DNA of 64,000 nucleotides, from contig DASXGX010000160.1 in the NCBI GenBank assembly GCA_036488815.1, forward strand, positions 1 through 64,000, written 5' to 3'. Shown here in pieces: positions 51,992 through 59,757 of this stretch; within the stretch, counting starts at the first letter, position 1; each line of letters opens with the position of its first letter. The notes under the pieces were generated by a model. That model saw nothing but the letters and a program-made list of their open reading frames with translations, made no database searches and was not told where the DNA came from. The DNA comes from Roseiarcus sp036488815 (GTDB lineage Bacteria > Pseudomonadota > Alphaproteobacteria > Rhizobiales > Beijerinckiaceae). The translations under genes and the position numbers were made by a program.

Positions 51992-53173
51992 ATGCGACGC
52001 AAGATTGTCATTCCTAGCGTTTTGCTGATTGCCGTCGTTGGGATCGGCAGCGGTTTCGCGATTACGCATGCGGCCTGGGGCAAACGGGCGGCGCCTGCCG
52101 TTGTCGCGCCGCCGCCGGCGCCTGTCGTCGCCGGAACGGTCGTTCAGCACGACGTGCCGATCTATATGACCGGCGTCGGGACCGTCATCGCCTATAACAC
52201 GGTCGTCGTGCGCAGCCAGATCCAGGGACAGATCTTCAGCATCAATTTCAAAGAAGGGCAGACTGTGCACGCCGGCGATGTGCTCGCGCAGATCGATCCC
52301 AGGCCCTATCAGGCACAGGTCGACCAGTTGACCGCCACGCGCGATCGCGATGAGGCCCAGCTCGTGAACGCCCAGGAAAATCTCACGCGTTACACTCCGC
52401 TTGGGAAAGAAGGTTGGGCCACGCCGCAATTGGTCGACACTCAGAAGGCGCAAGTGGTGCAGCTACAAAATGCCGTCAAGTCGGACGAGGCGCTCATCCA
52501 AGCGGCGCAGGTTCAACTCGGCTATACCCGGCTGACCTCGCCGATCGATGGCGTGGCCGGGATCCGTCAGATCGACATTGGCAATATTATCCACCCGTCG
52601 GACGCCGGGCTCGTCGTCGTCACGCAGATCGACCCAATTTCGCTGATATTCACGCTTCCGGAGACATTTCTGCCGAAAATTCAGCAGCAGGAGGAAAAAA
52701 CCAAGGAGCCGCTCACCGTTGTCGCTTACAGTCAGGACAATACGATCAAGCTGGATGTCGGCAAGCTCGGTCTCGTCAACAACGAGATCGTGCAAACCAC
52801 CGGCTCGATCCAGCTCAAAGCGAATTTTCCCAACAAGGCGCATCACCTGTGGCCGGGCCAACTCGTCAACGCGCGGCTGCTCCTCGACACGCGGCATAAC
52901 GGCCTGACCGTTTCCGCGTCCGCCGTGCAGCAGGGCCCACAGGGACCCTACACATACGTGATCAACCCCGACAACACCGTGGCGATCCGCCCTATCAAGG
53001 TCGCGCAAATCAGCGAAGGCCAGGCGCTGATTGATTCCGGGCTCCAAGCCAACGAGCAGGTCGTGGTCGACGGACAATACAAGCTGCAGCCCGGCACGCA
53101 TGTCACGATCCTGCATGGCAAGGCGGCGCAGGAAGCCGCCGCACAAAGCGCGCAGCAGGCGCCGATCCCATGA
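51992..53173 (+). CDS. RND-type periplasmic adaptor (MdtA/AcrA-like)
   Basis: The 393-residue adaptor links an RND pump to an outer-membrane channel. An N-terminal membrane anchor or signal (IPSVLLIAVVGIGSGFAITH) is followed by VPIYMTGVGTVIAYNTVVVR, the lipoyl half GQIFSINFKEGQTVHAGDVL, a coiled-coil hairpin (about residues 110-175), and the second half YTRLTSPIDGVAGIRQIDIG. The membrane-proximal domain has the typical GPYTYVINPDNTVAIRPIKV. No lipobox cysteine is seen at the end of the signal, unlike AcrA. The stop overlaps the pump ATG. Confidence 0.92.
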   Translation: MRRKIVIPSVLLIAVVGIGSGFAITHAAWGKRAAPAVVAPPPAPVVAGTVVQHDVPIYMTGVGTVIAYNTVVVRSQIQGQIFSINFKEGQTVHAGDVLAQIDPRPYQAQVDQLTATRDRDEAQLVNAQENLTRYTPLGKEGWATPQLVDTQKAQVVQLQNAVKSDEALIQAAQVQLGYTRLTSPIDGVAGIRQIDIGNIIHPSDAGLVVVTQIDPISLIFTLPETFLPKIQQQEEKTKEPLTVVAYSQDNTIKLDVGKLGLVNNEIVQTTGSIQLKANFPNKAHHLWPGQLVNARLLLDTRHNGLTVSASAVQQGPQGPYTYVINPDNTVAIRPIKVAQISEGQALIDSGLQANEQVVVDGQYKLQPGTHVTILHGKAAQEAAAQSAQQAPIP

Positions 53174-56100
53174 ACATTTCCGCTCCCTTCATCCAGCGGC
53201 CGATCGCGACAGCTCTGCTGATGGTTGGCTTGCTGGTGGGCGGCCTGGTCGCCTATCCCTTGATGCCGGTGGCGTCGCTTCCGAACGTCAACTATCCAAC
53301 CTTGACGGTCACGGCGCAGCTCCCGGGCGCCGATCCGCAGACCATGGCGTCCACCGTCGCGTCGCCTCTCGAGTTGCAGTTCGGCGAGATCGCGGGCCTC
53401 ACCCAGATGACGTCGTCGAGCTCGCTCGGCTATACTCAGATCACTCTGCAATTCGAATTGAGCCGCCCGATCGATGGCGCGGTCGCCGATACGCTGTCGG
53501 CGATCAATGCGGCAGGCGCCTACCTGCCGAAGGACTTGCCCTATCCGCCTTTGATCCGGAAGGTGAATCCGGCGGACGCGCCGATCATGACGCTCGCCGT
53601 CTGGTCGGACAGTCTGCCGCTGACCGTTGTCGATGCCTACGCGCAAAATATTCTGTTTGAAAAGCTGTCGCAGGTATCCGGCGTCGGCCTCGTGGGCATC
53701 GGCGGCGAGCAGCAGCCGACCGTCCGCGTACAAGTCGATCCCGAAGCCCTCGCCGCTCGCGGGATCAACCTCGAGGATGTGCGCACGGTGCTCGGGCAGG
53801 CGAATGTCGATCTCCCGAAGGGAACGCTCAACAGCCCGCGCCAGACTTACACGATCAACACCAACGATCAGCGGTTCAAGCCCGACCAATATGACAACCT
53901 GATCATCGCCTACCGCAACGGTTCGCCGGTTTACGTACGCGACATCGGCCACGCCGTCAGCGCGGGAGAAAATGAGCTGATTTCCGGTTGGTTCAACAAG
54001 AAGCGCGCGATCATTCTGGCGATCCAGCGCGAGCCCGGAGCCAACGTCATCGAGACGGTGAAGCGGATCAAGGCGATGCTGCCGGTGCTCGAGGCCTCGA
54101 TTCCCGCCGCCGTCAAGGTGTCCGTGGTCTCCGACCGCACCCAGACCATCCGCGCTGCGGTGGACGACGTGCAGTTCACGTTGCTGCTGACGGTCGCGCT
54201 GGTGGTGATGGTGATCTTCATCTTCCTGCGCAATTTCTGGGCCACCATAATTCCAGCGGTCACCGTGCCGTTGGCGCTCGTCGGCACCTTCGCAGCGCTC
54301 TACGAGTTCGGGTACACCCTCGACAATCTCTCGCTGATGGCCTTGTCGATTGCTGTCGGCTTCGTGGTCGACGACGCGGTCGTCGAGATCGAGAACATCG
54401 TGCGGCATATGGAGGAGGGCCTCTCGCCGTACGACGCGGCGATGAAGGGGTCCGGTGAAATCGGCTTCACCGTGATGGCGATCACCTTTTCGCTCATCGC
54501 CGTGTTCATTCCGCTGTTCCTGATGAGCGGCTACGTGGGATTGCTGTTCCGCGAGTTCGCCGCCACGGTGAGCATTGCGCTCGTTCTCTCCCTGGTGATC
54601 TCGCGCACGCTCACGCCGATGATGTGCGCCTACCTGCTCAAGCCGGAGAGCAAGGAGCACGGATGGCTCTATCGGATGTCCGAGCGCGGCTTCGACGGTC
54701 TGCTCTACGTCTACGAGGCGGGTCTCAAGATCGTCATGCGGCATCGCTTCATCACGCTGATGGTGATGTTCGCCACCATCGCGCTGACTGGATATCTCTA
54801 CGTGGTGATACCAAAGGGATTCTTTCCCCAGCAGGATACCGGACTCATCATCGGCCAGTCCGAGGCGGCGCAGGATATCTCGTTCCAGGCCATGATAGAG
54901 CGCCAACAGGCGCAGCTCGACGCCTTGATGCGCGATCCGGCCGTCGATTCGGTCAGCTCGGCGGTGGGCGCTGGCGGCGGCGTCTTCACGCTCAACGACG
55001 GCCGCGTGTACATTCAGCTCAAGCCCGCAAACCAGCGTGAACCGATCGACAAGGTGATCGCGCGGCTGCAGAGGAGTCTCGCCAGGATCCAGGGGATCAC
55101 GCTTTACATGCAACCCGCGCAGGACATCACCATCGGCGCGCGGCTGAACAAGACCCAGTTTCAGTACACCTTGGACGACGCCGATCCCGGCGAGCTCAAC
55201 CATTGGGCGGCGCTGTTCCTCGACAAGATCAAGGCCAGTCCGGGCATCACAGACGTCACCACCGATCAGCTCAATGCCGGGCCGATGCTCGACGTCACCA
55301 TCAAGCGCGATGTCGCCTCGAGCTACGGCATCCTGCCGTACACCATCGACAACACGCTCGACGACGCCTTCGGCCAGCGCATCGTTTCGACCATTTACAC
55401 CACCCTGCAGCAGTACCACGTCATCCTGGAGGTCAACCCCAAGTTCCAGTACGGGCCCGAGTCGCTCAACGGCATCTATGTCAGGTCATCGAGCGGGCAG
55501 CAGGTGCCTTTGTCGACGCTGGTCGACACCGTCGAGAAGACGGCGCCGCTCCTTATCAACCATCAGGGACAGTTTCCGTCGGTGACGATCTCGTTCAATC
55601 TCGCGCCTGGCATAGCGATCGGCCAGGCGGTGACCGCCATCCAGAATGTTCAGAAGGAGCTCCAGCCGCCGCTCTCGCTGCAGACCAGCTTCCAGGGCAA
55701 CGCCCAGGCGTTTGGAGCATCGCTGGCGAGCACGCCAATCCTCATCGCCGCCGCGCTCTTCGTCATCTACCTCATTCTCGGGGTGCTCTACGAAAGCGTG
55801 ATCCACCCGATCACCATCATCTCGACCCTGCCGTCGGCCGGCGTCGGCGCGCTGCTGCTGCTCATGGCGGTGCATATGGATTTGAGCGTGATCGCCATCG
55901 TCGGCATCATATTGCTGATCGGCATCGTCAAGAAGAACGGCATCATGCTGGTCGATTTCGCGCAGCAAGTCGAACACAGCGAAGGCTTGACGGCGGAAGA
56001 GTCGATGTATCAGGCCTGCGTGCTGCGCTTTCGGCCGATCCTGATGACGACGATGGCGGCGCTGCTCGGCGCCGTGCCGATGATGGTGGGCACGGGGGTC

Positions 56101-56283
56101 GGCTCGGAGATTCGCCAGCCGCTCGGTTACACCATCGTCGGCGGCCTGGCTGTGTCGCAAATCCTCACGCTCTATACGACCCCGGTCGTTTACATCTACC
56201 TGAACCGGCTACAGACCTGGATGTTCGGGGAAAAGAGGAAGCACGCGGCCTCCGGCGGCGCCGTGCCTGCGCCTGCTGAATGA
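53170..56283 (+). CDS. RND-family efflux permease (MdtB/MdtC-like)
   Basis: The 1037-residue inner-membrane pump has the twelve-span RND layout with two large periplasmic loops. It starts with SAPFIQRPIATALLMVGLLV, has ATVASPLE-like STVASPLELQFGEIAGL, and the proton-relay pair of aspartates in GFVVDDAVVEIENIVRHMEE of span 4. Later segments include GFFPQQDTG, QVPLSTLV and IVKKNGIMLVDFAQQ. The VVEIEN and KKNGIMLVDFA forms and the length match the MdtBC/MuxBC group rather than AcrB. Only one pump subunit is present, so it should be a homotrimer. No outer-membrane channel gene follows; the next gene is on the opposite strand. Confidence 0.94.
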   Translation: MNISAPFIQRPIATALLMVGLLVGGLVAYPLMPVASLPNVNYPTLTVTAQLPGADPQTMASTVASPLELQFGEIAGLTQMTSSSSLGYTQITLQFELSRPIDGAVADTLSAINAAGAYLPKDLPYPPLIRKVNPADAPIMTLAVWSDSLPLTVVDAYAQNILFEKLSQVSGVGLVGIGGEQQPTVRVQVDPEALAARGINLEDVRTVLGQANVDLPKGTLNSPRQTYTINTNDQRFKPDQYDNLIIAYRNGSPVYVRDIGHAVSAGENELISGWFNKKRAIILAIQREPGANVIETVKRIKAMLPVLEASIPAAVKVSVVSDRTQTIRAAVDDVQFTLLLTVALVVMVIFIFLRNFWATIIPAVTVPLALVGTFAALYEFGYTLDNLSLMALSIAVGFVVDDAVVEIENIVRHMEEGLSPYDAAMKGSGEIGFTVMAITFSLIAVFIPLFLMSGYVGLLFREFAATVSIALVLSLVISRTLTPMMCAYLLKPESKEHGWLYRMSERGFDGLLYVYEAGLKIVMRHRFITLMVMFATIALTGYLYVVIPKGFFPQQDTGLIIGQSEAAQDISFQAMIERQQAQLDALMRDPAVDSVSSAVGAGGGVFTLNDGRVYIQLKPANQREPIDKVIARLQRSLARIQGITLYMQPAQDITIGARLNKTQFQYTLDDADPGELNHWAALFLDKIKASPGITDVTTDQLNAGPMLDVTIKRDVASSYGILPYTIDNTLDDAFGQRIVSTIYTTLQQYHVILEVNPKFQYGPESLNGIYVRSSSGQQVPLSTLVDTVEKTAPLLINHQGQFPSVTISFNLAPGIAIGQAVTAIQNVQKELQPPLSLQTSFQGNAQAFGASLASTPILIAAALFVIYLILGVLYESVIHPITIISTLPSAGVGALLLLMAVHMDLSVIAIVGIILLIGIVKKNGIMLVDFAQQVEHSEGLTAEESMYQACVLRFRPILMTTMAALLGAVPMMVGTGVGSEIRQPLGYTIVGGLAVSQILTLYTTPVVYIYLNRLQTWMFGEKRKHAASGGAVPAPAE

Positions 56284-56357
56284 GTGACGAACAGCAGGGT
56301 TCCGGGGTTGTCGACGCGAACGAGTTCCGCTTCGGATCCGTCGCGTCGGCGGAATGG

Positions 56358-56520
56358 TCTTTGCGAGCGCGGCGAAGCGATCCAGCGATCGGGGTCTTGC
56401 CAGCAAGTCGCGAGTCGTTCCGTGGCCGCCTCAATTGGCAAACGCCTCGACCTCTGGATCGCCGCGCTTCGCTCGCGATGACGACAGGGCGGGGCCAAAC
56501 TAGAGACAGCGTGCTCTAAC
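56358..56520. repeat. Dispersed hairpin repeat, copy C
   Basis: The block starts TCTTTGCGAGCGCGGCGAAG and ends GCTTCGCTCGCGATGACGAC, an imperfect inverted repeat. The core 56399-56423 is identical to 21936-21960 of copy A, and the tail AGAGACAGCGTGCTCTAA matches the copy A tail closely. It fills most of the 232-bp gap between the convergent RND and monooxygenase genes, where it could also serve as a terminator. Confidence 0.75.
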
Positions 56521-56812
56521 TCAGCTCCTCGAGAATCAGCACCTTCAGAGGGGCCGCCAACAGCGTTTCGAATTCCTTCGCCATCGCTAGGAAGTGCGGC
56601 GTCGTCAGGTGCTCGTTCAACGCCGCTCGACTTTTCCATCGCTCGACGAAGACGAAGCGCGAGTGCTGATCGAGGTCTTTGTGCGGGTTGTACAAAAGGC
56701 ATCCCGGCTCGCGTCGGGTGGGCCCTACGCAGGCGCGGATGGCCGCGGCGACGTCGGGCTCACGTCCCGGATTGGCTTCGGCGATCGCAACGACGCAGAT
56801 GTCTTTGCTCAT
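56516..56812 (-). CDS. Antibiotic biosynthesis monooxygenase (ABM) domain protein
   Basis: The 98-residue protein is a single dimeric alpha+beta barrel of the ABM/YgiN family, cofactor-free oxygenases that act on quinols or related compounds. The sequence shows VVAIAEANPGREPDVAAAI, REPGCLLYNPHKD, RFVFVERWKSRAALNEHLTT and PHFLAMAKEFETLL, with the conserved His and Trp of the family. No transport or signal sequence is seen. It is upstream of nothing on its strand and lies 18 bp from the porin gene, which precedes it on the same strand, so the two are probably co-transcribed. Confidence 0.82.
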   Translation of the reverse strand: MSKDICVVAIAEANPGREPDVAAAIRACVGPTRREPGCLLYNPHKDLDQHSRFVFVERWKSRAALNEHLTTPHFLAMAKEFETLLAAPLKVLILEELS

Positions 56813-56830
56813 TGATGAGTGTCCTTTCGC

Positions 56831-58501
56831 CTAGTAGGCGGCCTGAATGCGCATCGCGAGCGCCTGCGCAGTCTGGCCGATCTGCGCTCCGCTTGGGTTG
56901 AGCCGGTCGACATTGATCCAGTCATAATCCAGCATGAAGCGGATATTGTCGTTGGGATACCAGTTGAGTCCGACCGAATAGATTTGCTGCTTGCCGCCAT
57001 AGACGCCGCCGGTCACGGTTTCCGGCAATCCGGCCGTGGCGCGATCGTTGAGATCCGTCAGGCTGTAGCGGCCGACGAGTTCGAACGCGCCCCATTGGTG
57101 CTGGCTTAGCGAAAACGGATGCACGGGTATGGGGCTGTCGAACGCGGCGATCGTCGGATTGTAAAGCCTCGGCTCTCCAGTCAGGGTCCACGACCCCTCG
57201 AGATAGCCGCCGGAGAAATTGAGCTGCTGGCTCTGGACGGCCGTGGTCTGTTCGCGATCGACGCCGATCTGAATGTACTCGCCTTGCAAAAGCAGATTGC
57301 GCCAGCGCGCGCCGAATTCAGGTCCCCACTCATAGGCGTTGCGCGCGGCGATCGGGCCGGTGCTGATCAGGTCGCTGGGAGGGGAAGTCAGATGGAGCTC
57401 CGGCCAGTCCTGCAGGGTAATCGTTTGGCCGCTGGCGTATCTCTCCGGACGAAAGGAATCCGAGGCGGAGAATCCCAGATGAAGGTCAGCGTCAGGCGTG
57501 GCGATCGGTCGCCCGGCCATACGAAGGGTGGCGCCGGTCTGCGCAAACGTGGCCTCGTTGTCTTCCTGCGCGCCAGCGACCGGGCCGGTCAAGTAGCTGG
57601 CGAGGAACCACTGGTCGCCCCAAGTCTTGCCGCCGAGCGAGGCGCGCGATTGGCCGGCCGCAAGGCCGCGGGCGACGTTGATTATGCTCGGCCGCTCCAT
57701 GAACATGATGTCTTCGTCGTAGGTCGCATCGGACAAGGTCAGCGAGGGACGATAATAGCCGGCCGTCAGCAACGTGTCCCTGAAGCCCGTGTAGTTGATG
57801 TTGGCTTCGTAGAGCGAGAAAATCCCGTCGGGCGAGCCGCCGAATTCGGGCGTGACTTTGACAAAGACATCGCCGTCCTGGACGGTGATGGGAACGCGCG
57901 CGCGCCGCAGGTTGGCGTCCCAGACGGGAAGCTGTTGCGCGCCCGCCGGTCTGTTCCCGCTTTGGAAAAAGCCGCCTACGTCATACCAGAACTGCAGTCC
58001 GATCGAGGCCGAGAGCTGGCCGTCGGCTGAGGTGAAGGTCGGGCGGCCGTTTGGGAAGCTCACTGAGCCGTATGGCGACGCAATCTGCGTCACCGCCGGA
58101 TTCGCCGCGACCGCCTGCCCGGCCGACGAGGAAGTCGCGCCTGGCGCCGTCGTGGCCGAAGCGGCCAGCGCCGGATTGCCTCCGCCTGAGCGCGCAACCG
58201 GGCGCGCCGTTCCCCCGCGCGCGGCGGCGTTTTGCTGGTCGCGCGCGGCGAGGGAGCGCTTCAGCGCTCTGACCTCGCCTTCGAGCGAGCGCATCTCCCG
58301 TTCATGGGCCGCCTGCAAGGCCTGGATCTGCCGCTCGAGCGCATCGAGACGCGGATCAGCCGATTGTGCGTAGGCGCCGCCGGAAAACATCGTTCCGCTT
58401 GCGATAGCCGTCCCCGCGATGAACGCCAGAGAGCGAGCTTTTGAGCAGCGTTGTCGCCCAGAACAACGCAAACGCGCCGAGTACCTGTTCGTCGATGGCA
58501 T
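56831..58501 (-). CDS. OprO/OprP-type porin
   Basis: The 556-residue outer-membrane protein has a signal peptide (ARSLAFIAGTAIASGTMFSG to YAQ), then an N-terminal coiled coil (LDALERQIQALQAAHEREMR) typical of trimeric porins. It then has many alternating strands of a 16-18-stranded barrel, ending in an aromatic-rich region (QIYSVGLNWYPNDNIRFMLD) and terminal AMRIQAAY, whose last residue, Tyr, fits the Phe/Tyr outer-membrane signal. Phosphate- or anion-selective channels are in this family; the substrate here is not known. A second ATG at 58582 exists but lacks a ribosome site. A partial ModE-like site upstream raises the possibility of oxyanion uptake. Confidence 0.82.
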   Translation of the reverse strand: MPSTNRYSARLRCSGRQRCSKARSLAFIAGTAIASGTMFSGGAYAQSADPRLDALERQIQALQAAHEREMRSLEGEVRALKRSLAARDQQNAAARGGTARPVARSGGGNPALAASATTAPGATSSSAGQAVAANPAVTQIASPYGSVSFPNGRPTFTSADGQLSASIGLQFWYDVGGFFQSGNRPAGAQQLPVWDANLRRARVPITVQDGDVFVKVTPEFGGSPDGIFSLYEANINYTGFRDTLLTAGYYRPSLTLSDATYDEDIMFMERPSIINVARGLAAGQSRASLGGKTWGDQWFLASYLTGPVAGAQEDNEATFAQTGATLRMAGRPIATPDADLHLGFSASDSFRPERYASGQTITLQDWPELHLTSPPSDLISTGPIAARNAYEWGPEFGARWRNLLLQGEYIQIGVDREQTTAVQSQQLNFSGGYLEGSWTLTGEPRLYNPTIAAFDSPIPVHPFSLSQHQWGAFELVGRYSLTDLNDRATAGLPETVTGGVYGGKQQIYSVGLNWYPNDNIRFMLDYDWINVDRLNPSGAQIGQTAQALAMRIQAAY

Positions 58502-58570
58502 TACAGCTCGTCTCTCTTGCATCTCGCTGTCAGGGCGCGCCGCTCGATTTGCCCCATCATATGGCGTAAT

Positions 58571-58598
58571 ATCGCTCGTCATCGACGGATATAACGAG
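58571..58598. promoter_or_regulatory. Partial ModE-like box
   Basis: The sequence fits the 28-bp layout I recall for the E. coli ModE site (ATCGNTATATA-N6-TATATAACGAT): the right half GATATAACGAG matches 9 of 11 bases and the left half begins ATCGCT. It lies between the porin gene and the molybdate-type ABC system. The left half is degenerate, so the call is tentative. Confidence 0.35.
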
Positions 58599-58670
58599 TA
58601 AGAAAGCTGTTAAGCTTGCAATTCAATCGTCGTCAAGTGCGAATAGAATTAAATGTGCAATCGCGCTTGT

Positions 58671-58684
58671 CGAATGTACATTCG
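58671..58684. promoter_or_regulatory. Perfect 14-bp palindrome
   Basis: CGAATGTACATTCG is fully self-complementary. It is in the AT-richer divergent region (58502-58881) between the porin gene and the ABC solute-binding gene, so it is a plausible operator for either. No regulator is encoded next to it. Confidence 0.45.
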
Positions 58685-58881
58685 TGTTACGGCGCTAAAC
58701 CGAAGTATAGGGTGAGAGCTGTTCAGGGCTGGCGTCGAGGGCGATCGGACGCCAGCCAATGCGGTTAACTCGTTTGCCCTGCGTCGACTCGTCGCAATGG
58801 GGATTTCAAGGTTCGGCGGTAGCCCGCCATGCTTGGACGCGCTAGGAAGCGTGCCCGTCACCTTTCGACACGAGGCCCATC

Positions 58882-59757
58882 ATGCATCGCCGCGCGTTCC
58901 TCTTGTCCGCCGCCGCCCTGCCGCTGCTCCGCGCCAGCGCCTGGGCGCAGTCGGGCAACGCCGTCAATGTTCTGTACGCCGGGTCGCTGGTGAACCTGAT
59001 GGAGCGCGGGATCGGGCCGGCTTTCAACAAGACGGGCGACGGCGTTTTTCAGGGATTCGCCCAAGGGTCGAACGCGCTCGCCAACCAGATCAAGGGGCGG
59101 CTGCGGCACGGAGACGTGTTCATCAGCGCCACGCCGAACGTGAACAACGAACTGATGGGCGAGGCGAACGGGAACTGGGTGAGCTGGTACGCCACCTTCG
59201 CGCAGTCGCCGCTGGTCATTGGCTACAATCCGTCGAGCCGATTCGCCGACGCCTTGAAGACCAAGCCATGGTACGAGGTGATGCAGGAGCCGGGCATACG
59301 CATCGGACGCACGGATCCCAAGCTGGACCCCAAGGGGCGACTGACGATCGAGCTGTTCGATAAGGCCTCGCTACTCTACAACCTGCCCGACCTTACCCGG
59401 ACGGTGCTCGGCGAGGCGGAGAATCCTGCGCAAGTGTCGCCTGAAGAAACACTGGTCGGGCGGCTCCAGTCGGGGCAGCTCGATGTTGGGTTTTTCTACG
59501 CGACCGAAACCTCGGAATTGAAAATCCCGGCGATCGCGCTGCCGCCTGAGACGGCGCTGGCGGCGCATTACACGGTGACGGTGCTGAACAATGCTGCGAA
59601 TGCGGCTGGGGCGGCGCGTTTCGTTTCGTTCCTGCTTGGCCCGCAGGGCGCCCACATTTTGCACCAGCACGGGCTCGAGTTGGTGAAGCGCAGCGTTACC
59701 GGGGACGCCTCGCAGGCGCCGGCCTCGCTTCGCTCGGTGATCGAAGAGGCGAAATGA
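58882..59757 (+). CDS. Molybdate/tungstate-type ABC solute-binding protein
   Basis: The 291-residue periplasmic protein has a signal peptide (RAFLLSAAALPLLRASAWAQ) with a twin-Arg-like HRR opening. The mature part starts VNVLYAGSLVNLMERGIGPA, the ModA/WtpA-type first strand, then FQGFAQGSNALANQIKGRLR, HGDVFISATPNVNNELMGE, IGRTDPKLDPKGRL and VGFFYATETSELKIPA. These match tungstate/molybdate binding proteins more closely than other classes. The stop overlaps the fused permease-ATPase gene. Because nasA needs molybdenum, this system could serve nitrate assimilation, but other oxyanions are possible. Confidence 0.82.
   Translation: MHRRAFLLSAAALPLLRASAWAQSGNAVNVLYAGSLVNLMERGIGPAFNKTGDGVFQGFAQGSNALANQIKGRLRHGDVFISATPNVNNELMGEANGNWVSWYATFAQSPLVIGYNPSSRFADALKTKPWYEVMQEPGIRIGRTDPKLDPKGRLTIELFDKASLLYNLPDLTRTVLGEAENPAQVSPEETLVGRLQSGQLDVGFFYATETSELKIPAIALPPETALAAHYTVTVLNNAANAAGAARFVSFLLGPQGAHILHQHGLELVKRSVTGDASQAPASLRSVIEEAK

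Noticed and set aside
52948..55419. Minus-strand 823-residue open frame opposite the RND genes
   Set aside because: It is a high-GC shadow frame: Arg/Asp/His-rich with no family motif, fully covered by clear RND coding sequence on the other strand.
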